Source: Saccharothrix luteola (GTDB taxonomy: Bacteria; Actinomycetota; Actinomycetes; Mycobacteriales; Pseudonocardiaceae). From it: 64,000 nucleotides of DNA. Positions 23,126-32,527 of the stretch are shown in pieces. Positions within the stretch are counted from its first letter, which is position 1. Each line of letters starts with the position of its first letter. The stretch covers positions 29,842-93,841 of the forward strand of contig NZ_JAJHUO010000004.1 in the NCBI RefSeq assembly GCF_020859565.1, written 5' to 3'. The notes under the pieces are model-generated. The model did not search any database, was not told the origin of the DNA, and worked only from the letters and a program-made list of their open reading frames with translations. Both the position numbers and the translations under genes were made by a program.

Positions 23126-24429
23126 CGGACCGCCTCCACTTCCGGCTCGTGGTACTTCGCCGCCACCGGGCGCACGAGTTCGTTCGCCACGAACCCGGCC
23201 ACCAGCAACGCGATCATGATGAACAGCGACGCCGTGTACAGGTCGGGCCCGGACTTCCCGGCCGCCTTCTGACCGTCCGCGATCGCGTTCACGATCAACG
23301 GCCCCAGCACGCCCGCCAACGACCACGCGGTCAGCAGCCGACCGTGGATCGCGCCGACCTGGTACGTGCCGAACAAGTCCTTCAGGTAGGCCGGGATCGT
23401 GGCGAACCCGCCGCCGTAGAACGACAGGATCAGCATCGCGCACACCACGAACAACGGCTTCGACGCGTTGCCCGCCAACGCCAGCACCAGGTACGTCAGC
23501 GCGCCGGCACCCAGGTACAGCCGGTAGACGTTCTTGCGCCCCACCAGGTCCGACGTCGACGACCACACGATCCGGCCGACCATGTTCGCCAGCGACAGCA
23601 ACGCCACGAACCCCGCCGCCGCGCCCGCCGCCACCGGCGTGGACGTCTCGGCGAAGAAGTCCCGGATCATCGGCGACGCCTTCTCCAGGATCCCGATGCC
23701 CGCCGTGACGTTGAAGCACAGCACCACCCACAGGCACCAGAACTGCGGCGTCCGCAAGGCGTTGCGCGCCGACACGTTGACCGCCGAACGCACCACCGCC
23801 CGCTCCTCCACCTCCGCGGGCACCCTGACCAACACCACGCCCACCGACATGAAGACCGCGTACACGAGCCCGTGCACCAGGAACGTCTGCGCGATCCCGT
23901 CGCTGTCGCGCCCGAACGACTCCAGCATCTGCGCGGACCACGGCGACGCGATCAGCGCGCCGCCGCCGAAGCCCATGATCGCGATACCCGTCGCCATCCC
24001 CGGCCGGTCCGGGAACCACTTGATCAGCGTCGACACCGGCGAGATGTACCCGATGCCCAACCCGATGCCGCCGACGAACCCGTACCCCACCACCACGAGC
24101 CAGTACTGCTGCGTCCACGCGCCCACCGCCGAGATCAGGAACCCCGACGAGAAGCAGGTGGCGGACACGAACATGGCCCACCGCGGCCCATTGCGCTCGA
24201 CCAGCGTGCCGCCGAACGCCGCCGACAGCCCCAACATCACGATGCCCAACTGGAACGGCAGCGCGCTCTGCGTCCCCGTCAGGTCCAGTGAGCTCTCCAA
24301 CGGCGGCTTGAACACGCTCCACGCGTAGGCCTGACCGATGGCCAGGTGCACCGACAACGCGGCGGGCGGGATCAACCAGCGGTTCCAGCCCGGTGGGGCG
24401 ATCGTGCGAGAGCGGTCCAGGAAACCCAC
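23122..24429 (-). CDS. OFA-family MFS transporter (oxalate/formate antiporter type)
   Basis: A 435-residue, 12-helix major facilitator of the oxalate:formate antiporter family. The start is GTG 24429, eight bases after a GGAGGTG ribosome site. N-terminal helices include WLIPPAALSVHLAIGQAYAW and the first-half motif YGFVGGIGLGIGYISPVSTL. FGGTLVERNGPR is the helix 2-3 loop, and WSSTSDLVGRKNVYRL is the matching second-half loop. The transported compound is uncertain: many OFA members carry monocarboxylates other than oxalate. It heads the operon transporter - small partner - PYROXD2-like - NB-ARC, and is divergent from fdhD with only 66 bp between them, suggesting shared control. Confidence 0.9.
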   Translation of the reverse strand: MGFLDRSRTIAPPGWNRWLIPPAALSVHLAIGQAYAWSVFKPPLESSLDLTGTQSALPFQLGIVMLGLSAAFGGTLVERNGPRWAMFVSATCFSSGFLISAVGAWTQQYWLVVVGYGFVGGIGLGIGYISPVSTLIKWFPDRPGMATGIAIMGFGGGALIASPWSAQMLESFGRDSDGIAQTFLVHGLVYAVFMSVGVVLVRVPAEVEERAVVRSAVNVSARNALRTPQFWCLWVVLCFNVTAGIGILEKASPMIRDFFAETSTPVAAGAAAGFVALLSLANMVGRIVWSSTSDLVGRKNVYRLYLGAGALTYLVLALAGNASKPLFVVCAMLILSFYGGGFATIPAYLKDLFGTYQVGAIHGRLLTAWSLAGVLGPLIVNAIADGQKAAGKSGPDLYTASLFIMIALLVAGFVANELVRPVAAKYHEPEVEAVR

Positions 24430-24495
24430 TGCCCGACACCTCCGTAACCTGGTGAGTGGCTTGCGAAAAAACTTAGCCAAGAGAAGGAGTTCGCG

Positions 24496-25320
24496 ATGGG
24501 GCGAGTCACCGTGCGTCGCCCAGTGGTCACGTATGCGCGACGAACGTCCCGGAAACGGGTCGACGCGCTGGCCGCCGAGGAGCCGTTGGAACTGCGGGTA
24601 GGCGGCAAGGCACTGACCGTGACGATGCGCACACCCGGACATGACGTGGAGCTGGCGCACGGATTCCTGCTCAGCGAAGGCGTCATCGGCGGCCTGGAGG
24701 ACATCTCGGTCGCCCGCTTCTGCGAAGGCACCGGGCCCGACGGCCTCAACACCTACAACGTGCTCGACCTGACCCTCGCCGACGGCGTGGCGCCACCGGA
24801 CCCGGGCGTGGAGCGCAACTTCTACACCACGTCGTCCTGCGGCGTCTGCGGCAAGGCGGCGCTGGACGCGGTCAAGTTGAAGACCAGCCACTCCCCCGCC
24901 GCCGACGACTGCACCGTCGACGTGGACGTCCTGTCGGCCCTGCCGGACGAGCTGCGCAAGCGCCAGAAGGTCTTCGCCTCGACCGGCGGCCTCCACGCGG
25001 CCGGCCTCTTCACCACCACCGGCGAGGCGCTGGTCGTCCGCGAGGACGTGGGCAGGCACAACGCCGTCGACAAGGTCCTCGGCTGGGCCGTGCTCAACAA
25101 CAAGGTCCCGCTGGCGGGAACCGTGCTCATGGTGTCCGGCCGGGCCTCGTTCGAGCTCGTCCAGAAGGCCGCCATGGCCGGCGTCCCGATCCTCTCGGCC
25201 GTCTCCGCGCCGTCCTCCCTGGCCGCCGACCTGGCCGAGGAGCAGGGCCTGACCCTGGTCGGCTTCCTGCGCGACGACTCGATGAACGTCTACACGGGCC
25301 ACGACCGGATCACCGCATGA
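24496..25320 (+). CDS. fdhD: Formate dehydrogenase accessory sulfurtransferase FdhD
   Basis: FdhD (274 residues) transfers sulfur from a cysteine desulfurase to the molybdenum cofactor so that formate dehydrogenases become active. The key motif SSCGVCGK (about residue 115) provides the catalytic cysteines, and [18 protein letters not shown] and [12 protein letters not shown] are standard family blocks. The ATG has an AAGGAG ribosome site six bases away. The CoA-transferase gene follows with an ATGA overlap, so they form an operon. Its expected client in this window is the FdhF/YdeP-type protein at 15603. Confidence 0.96.
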   Translation: MGRVTVRRPVVTYARRTSRKRVDALAAEEPLELRVGGKALTVTMRTPGHDVELAHGFLLSEGVIGGLEDISVARFCEGTGPDGLNTYNVLDLTLADGVAPPDPGVERNFYTTSSCGVCGKAALDAVKLKTSHSPAADDCTVDVDVLSALPDELRKRQKVFASTGGLHAAGLFTTTGEALVVREDVGRHNAVDKVLGWAVLNNKVPLAGTVLMVSGRASFELVQKAAMAGVPILSAVSAPSSLAADLAEEQGLTLVGFLRDDSMNVYTGHDRITA

Positions 25321-26483
25321 GACCGCTGGACGGCGTCACCGTCGTCAGCCTCGAACAAGCCGTCGCCGTGCCCTACGCCACCCGCCTGCTCGCCGACCTG
25401 GGCGCGCGGGTCATCAAGGTCGAACGCCCGGACGGGGGCGACTTCGCCCGCCACTACGACACCGCGTGCGGCTCGGTGTCGTCGTACTTCGCCTGGACGA
25501 ACGTCGGCAAGGAATCGGTCGCCCTCGACCTCAAGCACCCGGCCGCCCGCGAGGTCCTGCACGACCTCGTCACCACCGCCGACGTCGTCCTGTGCAACCT
25601 GTCCCCGGCCGCCGCGCGGCGACTCGGCGTGGACGCCTCCTCACTCCGCCAAGTGAAACCCGATCTGGTGATCGGCGAACTCTCCGGCTACGGCGAGTCC
25701 GGCCCGTACGCGTCCCGCAAGGCCTTCGACGCCCTGGTCCAGTCCGAGACCGGCCTCATCGACCTCACCGGCCAGGACGACGTCACCGCCCGCGCGGGCA
25801 TCTCGGTGGCCGACATCGCCGCGGGCGTGCAACTCCAGTCCGCCGTCCTGGCCGCCCTCCTCCACCGCTCACGAACCGGTGAAGGCGCCACCCTCCGGCT
25901 CTCACTCTTCGAAGCCATGGCCGAGTGGATGCACCAGCCCATGCTCTACGCCGCCGGCACCGGCCAGGCCGCCCCGCGCACCGGCGCGCACCACCCGAGC
26001 ATCGCGCCCTACGGCCCGTTCCCGTGCGCGGACGGCACCGTCCACCTGGCCGTCCAGAACGACCCCCAGTGGCGCCGCCTCTGCACCCTCCTCGACCGCC
26101 CGGACCTGGCCGACGACCCCCGCTTCACCACCGTCACGTCCCGCGTGGCCAACCGGCCTGCCCTGCACGCCGAACTCGACTTCACCCCGTGGACCACCGC
26201 GGACCTGCTCAAGGCCCTCGACGAGGCCGACGTGCCCGCCGCCCTCACCCGCGGCGTCACCGAACTGCCCCACCACCCCCAGCTCACGGCACGCGACCGC
26301 CAGACCACGATCCCGGTGCCCGGCGGCGAGATCACCGCCCTGCGCCCACCCGTCGACTCCACCGCCTGGCACTGGACCCCGGCCCCCGTGCCCGCGCTCG
26401 GCGAGCACACCGACCACGTGCTGCGCGGACTCGGCTACGCGGCGGAGCGGATCGCGGAACTTCGGGCGCGTTCGGCGATCTGA
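25317..26483 (+). CDS. CaiB/BaiF (class III) CoA-transferase
   Basis: A 388-residue class III CoA-transferase, the family that includes formyl-CoA:oxalate, carnitine and succinyl-CoA transferases. [36 protein letters not shown] is the hallmark N-terminal Rossmann part, here split by reading: it opens with [19 protein letters not shown]. The LIDLTGQDD and [10 protein letters not shown] segments hold the conserved catalytic aspartate. Length is normal. It overlaps fdhD by ATGA. Neighbourhood with an OFA transporter and FdhD makes formate/oxalate-type metabolism thinkable, but the acyl substrate cannot be told from sequence. Confidence 0.92.
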   Translation: MRPLDGVTVVSLEQAVAVPYATRLLADLGARVIKVERPDGGDFARHYDTACGSVSSYFAWTNVGKESVALDLKHPAAREVLHDLVTTADVVLCNLSPAAARRLGVDASSLRQVKPDLVIGELSGYGESGPYASRKAFDALVQSETGLIDLTGQDDVTARAGISVADIAAGVQLQSAVLAALLHRSRTGEGATLRLSLFEAMAEWMHQPMLYAAGTGQAAPRTGAHHPSIAPYGPFPCADGTVHLAVQNDPQWRRLCTLLDRPDLADDPRFTTVTSRVANRPALHAELDFTPWTTADLLKALDEADVPAALTRGVTELPHHPQLTARDRQTTIPVPGGEITALRPPVDSTAWHWTPAPVPALGEHTDHVLRGLGYAAERIAELRARSAI

Positions 26484-26542
26484 CGAAACGCGAACCCGGC
26501 TCATGACGATGTGGTGAGGGGAATCGGGCACGGGGGACACAC

Positions 26543-27409
26543 ATGGTCAGCAGGCGAACAGTGCTCACCGCACTGGGCGGCACCGCCCTGGCGACCGTCG
26601 GCGTCACGGCCGCGTGGCACGGCAACGCACCGATGGCCGAGGCACTGCGCCACGCACTGGGAGTAGCGGGCCCCGTGCCGGCCGTTAAACGCGCCGTGGT
26701 CACGGTCGACCGCGTCCACTCCCACTACCGGGGCCGCGACGTCGACCTGCTCATCATGACACCGGCCGGCGTGCCCACCAAGAACCTGCCCATGTCGATC
26801 CTCCTGCACGGCCGCCACGGCGCCGCCCGCACCGCGTCCCCGGGCGGCATGTCGGAAGTCCTGGTGGCCGCCGTCAGCCGCGGCCAGGTCCCGCCCTTCG
26901 GCTTCGTCGCCGTGGACGGCGGCGACCACTACTGGCACGAGAACGTCCCCGGCGACGACCCGATGGCCATGCTGCTCGAAGAAGTCCCCCACTGGCTCGC
27001 CGAACGGGGCTACGGCGCACCGTTCGCGTGCACCGGCGTCTCCATGGGCGGTTTCGGCGCACTCCTCTACGGCCGCAGGCGCCACGAACGCCGTGAGCCG
27101 ACCAACGCCATCGCCGTCATCGCCCCAGCGCTGCTCACCGACTGGGCCGAGATGTCCAAGCGCAACGCCTTCACGGGCCCCGACCAGTGGTCCTCACTCG
27201 ACCCGCTCAAGAACGTCGACAAATTCGGCACCGCCCCCATCGGCGTCTGGGCAGGCGACCGCGACACCTTCATCACCGGCACCCGCCAGTTCATCGCCAG
27301 CGCCAAGCCGTCGGTCGCCTCCATCACCCCCGGCGGCCACAACGACACCCTCTACCGCAAAGTCGTCCCCGACGTCATCCGCTTCCTGGGCAAACGCGTC
27401 CCCTCCTGA
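26543..27409 (+). CDS. Tat-exported alpha/beta hydrolase, putative esterase
   Basis: A 288-residue alpha/beta hydrolase of the esterase D/antigen 85-like group. The N-terminus VSRRTVLTALGGTALATVG has the twin arginine and hydrophobic run of a Tat signal, so the protein should act outside the membrane. SILLHGRHGAARTAS is the oxyanion-hole strand, TGVSMGGFGALLYG carries the nucleophile serine, GVWAGDRDTFI the acid, and ITPGGHNDTLY the histidine. The triad is therefore complete. A purine-rich ribosome site (GGGGGA) precedes the ATG by six bases. It sits 60 bp after the CoA-transferase and may be in the same transcript. A strong palindrome terminates it. Confidence 0.85.
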   Translation: MVSRRTVLTALGGTALATVGVTAAWHGNAPMAEALRHALGVAGPVPAVKRAVVTVDRVHSHYRGRDVDLLIMTPAGVPTKNLPMSILLHGRHGAARTASPGGMSEVLVAAVSRGQVPPFGFVAVDGGDHYWHENVPGDDPMAMLLEEVPHWLAERGYGAPFACTGVSMGGFGALLYGRRRHERREPTNAIAVIAPALLTDWAEMSKRNAFTGPDQWSSLDPLKNVDKFGTAPIGVWAGDRDTFITGTRQFIASAKPSVASITPGGHNDTLYRKVVPDVIRFLGKRVPS

Positions 27410-27454
27410 CCCGCCCCCCGCGCCCAACCAAACACCCACAACGGACCCGCAGAG

Positions 27455-27586
27455 GCCCGATTTGACATGGGTTCGGGTGCCATAGGCTGGACGAAGCCGG
27501 GCAGGCCCGGCGGACGCTTTTCCCGCCGGGCCTGCCCGGCTTTGGCCTGCCTGGGGTGCCCGTAAGGGCCCCATGTCAAATCGAGC
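27455..27586. terminator. Nested palindrome between convergent genes (bidirectional terminator, possible small RNA)
   Basis: A perfect 20-bp stem is formed by 27494-27513 (core GCCGGGCAGGCCCGGCGG) and 27523-27542 with a 9-base loop and T-rich end. It is enclosed by a second inverted repeat about 115 bp apart, CGATTTGACATGGG (27458-27471) and CCCATGTCAAATCG (27570-27583). It lies between the esterase (+) and the RBBP9-like gene (-). The left outer arm contains TTGACA with TAGGCT 15 bases downstream, like a promoter pointing into the hairpin. Confidence 0.75.
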
Positions 27587-27652
27587 CGGACAGGACCCAA
27601 AGCAACCCGCACCAACCGACCCGAACCAACCAACACCCAACCCGCTAACCGC

Positions 27653-28300
27653 TCAACGCGGCGTAACCGGCACCCGCCCACTGCGGACCCACTTCAACAC
27701 CGCACCCCACTCGCCATACCCCGCGTCGACGTTGAGGTGCCCACCACCCACGATGACGTCCACCTCAACCCGCAACGCCTCGGCCATCTCCTTGGCCTGC
27801 GCGACCGTGCAGTAGGCGTCACCCTCACCCACCACCAACCTGGTCGACACCGCCGCCCGCCGCACCACCGTCGGATCCAGCACGGGGTGCAGGAACCCGG
27901 AGATCAACGGCTCACCGGCGAAATCCGGCGCGGGCGGCGCCACCAGCAGCACGCGATCCACCCTCAACCCGGGATCGAACTCACCGGCCGCGTGGTGCAA
28001 CCACAGCAACACCGCCAACGAGTGCGCCACCACCACCCGTTCGACGGACCCGGACCCGGAACCCGAACCGGCCACAGGCCCAGACCCAGCCACAGACGCG
28101 GACCCACCCGCCGGCATCGCCGCGAGGTGCGCCCGCAGCTCCTCCAGCCACGTCGACAGCTCGGGCTCGTCGGGTGAGCTGAACCGGGGCAGGTCCACGG
28201 ACCCACCGTGGTGGGCCAGTTCACCTGCCAGCCAGTTCTGCCAGTGCTCGGGCCCGGAACCACCCAGGCCGTGCAGGATCAGCGTGTGCGGGAGGGACAA
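27653..28300 (-). CDS. RBBP9/YdeN-type alpha/beta hydrolase
   Basis: A 215-residue serine hydrolase of the RBBP9/YdeN family. TLILHGLGGSGPEHWQNWL is the family's opening. The nucleophile elbow is VVAHSLAVLLWLH, VGEGDAYCTVAQA carries the acid, and GGGHLNVDAGYGEW carries the histidine. Unusually, a low-complexity insert of about 20 residues rich in Gly, Ser and Ala (SVAGSG-PVAGSGSGSG) sits just before the nucleophile strand. It is encoded by an imperfect GGACCC/GGAACC repeat at about 28050-28110. The start lies next to the clpX stop, so it probably belongs to the clpX transcript. The physiological substrate is unknown. Confidence 0.85.
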   Translation of the reverse strand: MSLPHTLILHGLGGSGPEHWQNWLAGELAHHGGSVDLPRFSSPDEPELSTWLEELRAHLAAMPAGGSASVAGSGPVAGSGSGSGSVERVVVAHSLAVLLWLHHAAGEFDPGLRVDRVLLVAPPAPDFAGEPLISGFLHPVLDPTVVRRAAVSTRLVVGEGDAYCTVAQAKEMAEALRVEVDVIVGGGHLNVDAGYGEWGAVLKWVRSGRVPVTPR

Positions 28301-28301
28301 C

Positions 28302-29582
28302 TCAAGCCGACTTCTCGCGACGCTCCCGGCGCGAAGGCTGCCGGGCCACGATGGTCGGGTTGACGTTCTCCTTCACGGTCTGCTCGGTGATGACGACCTT
28401 GGCGACGTCCGTGCGGCTCGGGATGTCGTACATCACCGGCAGCAGGACTTCCTCCATGATCGCCCGCAACCCGCGCGCGCCCGTGCCGCGCAGGATCGCC
28501 TGGTCCGCGACCGCCTCCATCGCCGTCCGGGTGAACTCCAGCTCGACCCCGTCCATCTCGAACAGCTTCTGGTACTGCTTGACCAGCGCGTTCTTCGGCT
28601 CGGTGAGGATCCGGACGAGCGATTCCTTGTCCAGGTTCGTGACGCTCGCGACCATCGGCAACCGGCCGATGAACTCGGGGATCAGGCCGAACTTGATCAG
28701 GTCCTCGGGCATCGAGTCGGCGTAGTAGTCCGCCGCGTCGACCTCGGCCTTGGTCCGCACCTCGGCGCCGAAGCCGAGTCCGCGCTTGCCGACCCGGTCC
28801 TGGATGATCTTGTCGAGGCCCGCGAACGCGCCCGCCACGATGAACAGCACGTTCGTGGTGTCGATCTGGATGAACTCCTGGTGGGGGTGCTTGCGACCAC
28901 CCTGCGGCGGCACAGAGGCCGTCGTCCCCTCCAGTATTTTCAGCAGCGCCTGCTGCACACCTTCACCCGACACGTCGCGCGTGATCGACGGATTTTCACT
29001 CTTTCGAGCGATCTTGTCGACCTCGTCGATGTAGATGATGCCGGTCTCGGCGCGCTTGACGTCGTAGTCCGCCGCCTGGATGAGCTTGAGGAGGATGTTC
29101 TCCACGTCCTCACCCACGTAGCCCGCCTCGGTCAACGCCGTGGCGTCCGCGATGGCGAACGGCACGTTCAGCATCTTCGCGAGCGTCTGGGCCAGGTAGG
29201 TCTTGCCGCACCCCGTGGGACCGAGCATGAGGATGTTCGACTTGGCGAGCTCCACGCCGTCGTCGCGGCCCTCACGCCCGCGGTCACCCGCCTGGATGCG
29301 CTTGTAGTGGTTGTAGACCGCCACCGAGAGCGTGCGCTTGGCCTCGTTCTGGCCGATCACGTACTGGTCGAGGAACTCGTGGATCTCGGCGGGCTTGGGC
29401 AGCTCGTCGAGCTTGACGTCACCGGCCTCCGCGAGTTCTTCCTCGATGATCTCGTTGCAGAGGTCGATGCACTCATCGCAGATGTAGACACCCGGTCCGG
29501 CGATGAGTTTTTTCACCTGCTTCTGGCTCTTGCCGCAGAAAGAGCACTTCAGCAGGTCGCCGCCGTCACCGATACGTGCCAT
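28302..29582 (-). CDS. clpX: ClpX, ATPase subunit of the ClpXP protease
   Basis: A 426-residue AAA+ unfoldase that feeds substrates into ClpP. The N-terminal zinc-binding domain has CSFCGKSQ and CDECIDLC (about residues 13-40). [18 protein letters not shown] is the Walker A region, [13 protein letters not shown]alker B, and [12 protein letters not shown] the sensor/pore region, with the IGF-type loop (GLGFGAEV) for ClpP docking. The start MARIGDGG at 29582 is the conserved one. Upstream in-frame codons are not conserved in style. Order on the minus strand is tig, clpP1, clpP2, clpX, as in other actinobacteria. Confidence 0.97.
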   Translation of the reverse strand: MARIGDGGDLLKCSFCGKSQKQVKKLIAGPGVYICDECIDLCNEIIEEELAEAGDVKLDELPKPAEIHEFLDQYVIGQNEAKRTLSVAVYNHYKRIQAGDRGREGRDDGVELAKSNILMLGPTGCGKTYLAQTLAKMLNVPFAIADATALTEAGYVGEDVENILLKLIQAADYDVKRAETGIIYIDEVDKIARKSENPSITRDVSGEGVQQALLKILEGTTASVPPQGGRKHPHQEFIQIDTTNVLFIVAGAFAGLDKIIQDRVGKRGLGFGAEVRTKAEVDAADYYADSMPEDLIKFGLIPEFIGRLPMVASVTNLDKESLVRILTEPKNALVKQYQKLFEMDGVELEFTRTAMEAVADQAILRGTGARGLRAIMEEVLLPVMYDIPSRTDVAKVVITEQTVKENVNPTIVARQPSRRERREKSA

Positions 29583-29789
29583 GACCGCTGACCTCTGTCC
29601 CCTCCGGCGCACGACCTGGTGAGGTGCGCCTGACTGCTGATGTGGCGAGTGCCCGCTGGGTGCGGGGTCCGCCCGTTCCCCTCGACGGTACCTGTCCTAC
29701 CCGCCTGTGCGGGAGGACCAGCGTGCCCCCGACACGCCTCGCCGAGCAGGACCCCTGGTCAGCTCGGCGTGTCGGACGCCACGCCGGGA

Positions 29790-30416
29790 CTACTTCGCCG
29801 AGAGCTTCCGGTAGGGCAGGACGCTGTCGATGAGGCCGTACTCCTTGGCCTCGTCGGCGGTGAGGATCTTGTCGCGCTCGATGTCCAGGCGCACCTGCTC
29901 CGGGGTCCGGGTGGTGTGCCGGGCGAGCGTGGTCTCCAGCAGCCTGCGGACGCGCTGGATCTCGTTGGACTGGATCTCCAGGTCGGAGACCTGCCCGTAG
30001 ACGCCCTCGGTGGCCGGCTGGTGGATCAGGATCCGGGCGTTCGGCAGCGCGTGCCGCTTGCCCGGGGTGCCCGCCGCGAGCAGCACGGCCGCCGCCGAGG
30101 CCGCCTGGCCGAGGCAGTAGGTCTGGATGTCCGGGCGGACGAACTGCATGGTGTCGTAGATCGCCATCAGCGAGGTGAACGAGCCACCCGGCGAGTTGAT
30201 GTACATCAGGATGTCGCGGTCGGGGTCCTCCGACTCCAGCACGAGCAGCTGGGCCATCACGTCGTTGGCCGACGCGTCGTCCACCTGCACGCCGAGGAAG
30301 ATGATGCGCTCCTCGAACAGCTTGTTGTACGGGTTGGACTCCTTGATGCCGTAGCTGGTGCGCTCGACGAACGACGGGAGCACGTACCGGGACTGCGGCG
30401 CGTGGAACTGGCTCAC
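29790..30416 (-). CDS. clpP2: ClpP2, proteolytic subunit
   Basis: A 208-residue serine protease subunit. The catalytic triad is complete: Ser107 in GQAASAAAV, His132 in RILIHQP and Asp182 in ERDKIL. The sequence [30 protein letters not shown] is the ClpP2-type N-terminus (seen as [15 protein letters not shown] followed by YNKLFEERI). In actinobacteria ClpP1 and ClpP2 form mixed rings that work with ClpX or ClpC. It starts 28 bp after clpP1, so the two are co-transcribed. About 210 bp separate it from clpX. Confidence 0.97.
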   Translation of the reverse strand: MSQFHAPQSRYVLPSFVERTSYGIKESNPYNKLFEERIIFLGVQVDDASANDVMAQLLVLESEDPDRDILMYINSPGGSFTSLMAIYDTMQFVRPDIQTYCLGQAASAAAVLLAAGTPGKRHALPNARILIHQPATEGVYGQVSDLEIQSNEIQRVRRLLETTLARHTTRTPEQVRLDIERDKILTADEAKEYGLIDSVLPYRKLSAK

Positions 30417-30444
30417 TTCAGGTCTCCTGGTGCTCTGCTCGCGG

Positions 30445-31053
30445 TCAGTTGGTCGACGCCTGGCTGGCGCGGCTGATCACCTTGTCCACGAAGCCGTACT
30501 CCAAGGCTTCCTGGGCGGTGAACCAGCGGTCGCGGTCCGAGTCGGCGATGATGCGCTCGACCGTCTGGCCCGTGTGCTGGGCGATCAGCTCGGCCATCTC
30601 GTGCTTGGTCCGGGTCAGCATGTCCGCCTGGATCGCGATGTCGGCCGCCGTGCCGCCGACGCCCGCCGAGGGCTGGTGCATGAGGATGCGGGCGTGCGGC
30701 AGCGCGTGCCGCTTGCCCGGCGTGCCCGCGGAGAGCAGGAACTGCCCCATCGACGCGGCCAGGCCCATCGCGTAGGTCGCCACGTCCGGCTCGATCAGCT
30801 GCATCGTGTCGAAGATCGCCATGCCCGCGGTCACCGAGCCACCGGGCGAGTTGATGTAGAAGGTGATGTCCTTCTCGGGGTCCTCGGCGGCGAGCAGGAG
30901 GAGCTGCGCCACGATCTGGTTGGCGATGTTCTCCTCGACCTGCGTCCCCAGGACGATGATCCGCTCGCGGAGCAGACGCTCGTAGACCGAGTCGTTGAGG
31001 TTCATCCCCGAGGCCGCTCGCATCATGGGCTCCGGGAAAGAGTGCTGCGTCAC
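30445..31053 (-). CDS. clpP1: ClpP1, proteolytic subunit
   Basis: A 202-residue ClpP serine protease subunit with Ser101 (GLAASMGQF), His126 (ILMHQPSAG) and Asp175 (SDRDRWF) in place. The proline-methionine-rich leader before [14 protein letters not shown] is probably processed, as in other ClpP proteins. GTG is the start and the ribosome site is weak. It is the first gene of the clpP1-clpP2 pair and lies 115 bp after tig. I found no convincing ClgR palindrome upstream, so its regulation cannot be read here. Confidence 0.97.
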   Translation of the reverse strand: MTQHSFPEPMMRAASGMNLNDSVYERLLRERIIVLGTQVEENIANQIVAQLLLLAAEDPEKDITFYINSPGGSVTAGMAIFDTMQLIEPDVATYAMGLAASMGQFLLSAGTPGKRHALPHARILMHQPSAGVGGTAADIAIQADMLTRTKHEMAELIAQHTGQTVERIIADSDRDRWFTAQEALEYGFVDKVISRASQASTN

Positions 31054-31168
31054 GTCTGCCTGCCTATCTTTGCGACTGACTAACTGTGCCGAAAGAGTCT
31101 CGTAGCAACGACCTTAACGAAGGCGGGCGGCGTCGACGTCCCGACACCGCCCGCGTTCGCTCAGGGCT

Positions 31169-32527
31169 TCACTCCGCGTTGGCGGGTTCCGGCTCCTCAG
31201 TGGACCTCGTCTCGCCGAACAGCTCGTCCAGGTCGAGGGCGTTGCCCGCCGAATCCGTCACGGTGGCCTGGCGCACGACCGAGGCCAGCGCCTTGCCGCG
31301 GCGCACGTCGGCGAAGATCGCGCCGAGCTGGCCGGACTGCTGGGCCCGCTTGACGTACTCGTCCGGGCTGATGCCGAAGCGCTGCGCCTGGTAGATGATC
31401 CGCTCGGTCAGCTCGGCGTCGGTGACGTTGAGCTGCTCGGCGTCGGCGATGGCGTCCAGCACGAGCTGCGTCTTGACCGCCTGCTCGGAGGCCTCGCGCA
31501 CCTCGGTGTCGAACTCCTCCTTGGTCTGGCCCTGCTCGGCCAGCCACTCGGCGAAGCGCGCCTCGTCGTGGTCGAGGGCGTGGATGGCGTCGTGCGCCCG
31601 CGCCTCGACCTCGCCCTGGACGACGGCCTCGGGCAGCGGCACCTCGACGCTGGCCAGCAGCGCCTCCAGCACCTTGTCCCGGGCCTGGACGCCCTGCTGC
31701 ATCTTCTTCACGCGGCCGAGGCGCGTGCGCAGGTCGGCCTTCAGCTCGTCGAGCGTGTCGAACTCGCTGGCCAGCTGGGCGAACTCGTCGTCCAGCTCGG
31801 GGAGCTGGCGCTCCTTGACGGAGTTCAGCACCACGGTGACCTCGGCGTCGCGGCCGGCGTGGTCACCGGCGACCAGCGTCGTGGTGAAGTTCTTGGACTC
31901 GCCCTCGGAGGCGCCGACCAGCGCCTCGTCGATGCCCTCGACGAGCTGGCCGGAGCCGATCTCGTAGGACAGGCCGGTGGTCTTGGCCTCCTCGACCTCC
32001 TCGCCGTCCACGGTCGCCGACAGGTCGACCACGACGAAGTCGCCGGTCTCGGCCGGGCGCTTGACGCCGGTGAGGGTGGCGAAGCGGGCGCGCAGCTCGT
32101 CGAGCTGGGTGTCCACGTCCTCGTCGGTGACCTCCTGGTCGTCGACGCTCACGGACAGCTCGCCGAAGGCGGGGACGGTGATCTCGGGGCGGACGTCGAC
32201 CTCGGCGCTGAACGCCAGCGTCTCGCCGTCCTCGATCTTGGTCACCTCGAAGTCGGGGCGGCCGAGGGTGCGCAGCTCACCGGAGGTGACGGCCTCCAGG
32301 TACTTGGCCGGGATCGCCTCCTGGACGACCTCGTCCAGCACGGGCGCGCGGCCGATGCGGCTCTCCAGCACGCGGGCGGGGGCCTTGCCGGGGCGGAAGC
32401 CGGGGATGCGGACCTGCTTGGCCAGCTTGCGGTACGCGCGGTCGAAGTCCGACTTGAGCTCGTCGAACGGCACCTCGACGTTGATCCGGACCCGCGTCGG
32501 GCTCAGGTGCTCGACGGTGCTCTTCAA
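31169..32527 (-). CDS. tig: Trigger factor
   Basis: A ribosome-bound chaperone and prolyl isomerase of 452 residues. The start is the rare TTG at 32527. Its GAGGAG ribosome site is six bases upstream, and the protein then begins [19 protein letters not shown], the conserved first strand. The ribosome-binding signature [13 protein letters not shown] (about residue 45) is intact, the FKBP-like domain (about 150-240) contains [16 protein letters not shown], and the helical C-terminal arms end with an acidic tail. Longer upstream starts give a low-complexity extension with no family support. The gene leads the tig-clp cluster. Confidence 0.96.
   Translation of the reverse strand: MKSTVEHLSPTRVRINVEVPFDELKSDFDRAYRKLAKQVRIPGFRPGKAPARVLESRIGRAPVLDEVVQEAIPAKYLEAVTSGELRTLGRPDFEVTKIEDGETLAFSAEVDVRPEITVPAFGELSVSVDDQEVTDEDVDTQLDELRARFATLTGVKRPAETGDFVVVDLSATVDGEEVEEAKTTGLSYEIGSGQLVEGIDEALVGASEGESKNFTTTLVAGDHAGRDAEVTVVLNSVKERQLPELDDEFAQLASEFDTLDELKADLRTRLGRVKKMQQGVQARDKVLEALLASVEVPLPEAVVQGEVEARAHDAIHALDHDEARFAEWLAEQGQTKEEFDTEVREASEQAVKTQLVLDAIADAEQLNVTDAELTERIIYQAQRFGISPDEYVKRAQQSGQLGAIFADVRRGKALASVVRQATVTDSAGNALDLDELFGETRSTEEPEPANAE

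Noticed and set aside
31054..31168. ClgR operator before clpP1
   Set aside because: No palindrome of the ClgR type could be found.
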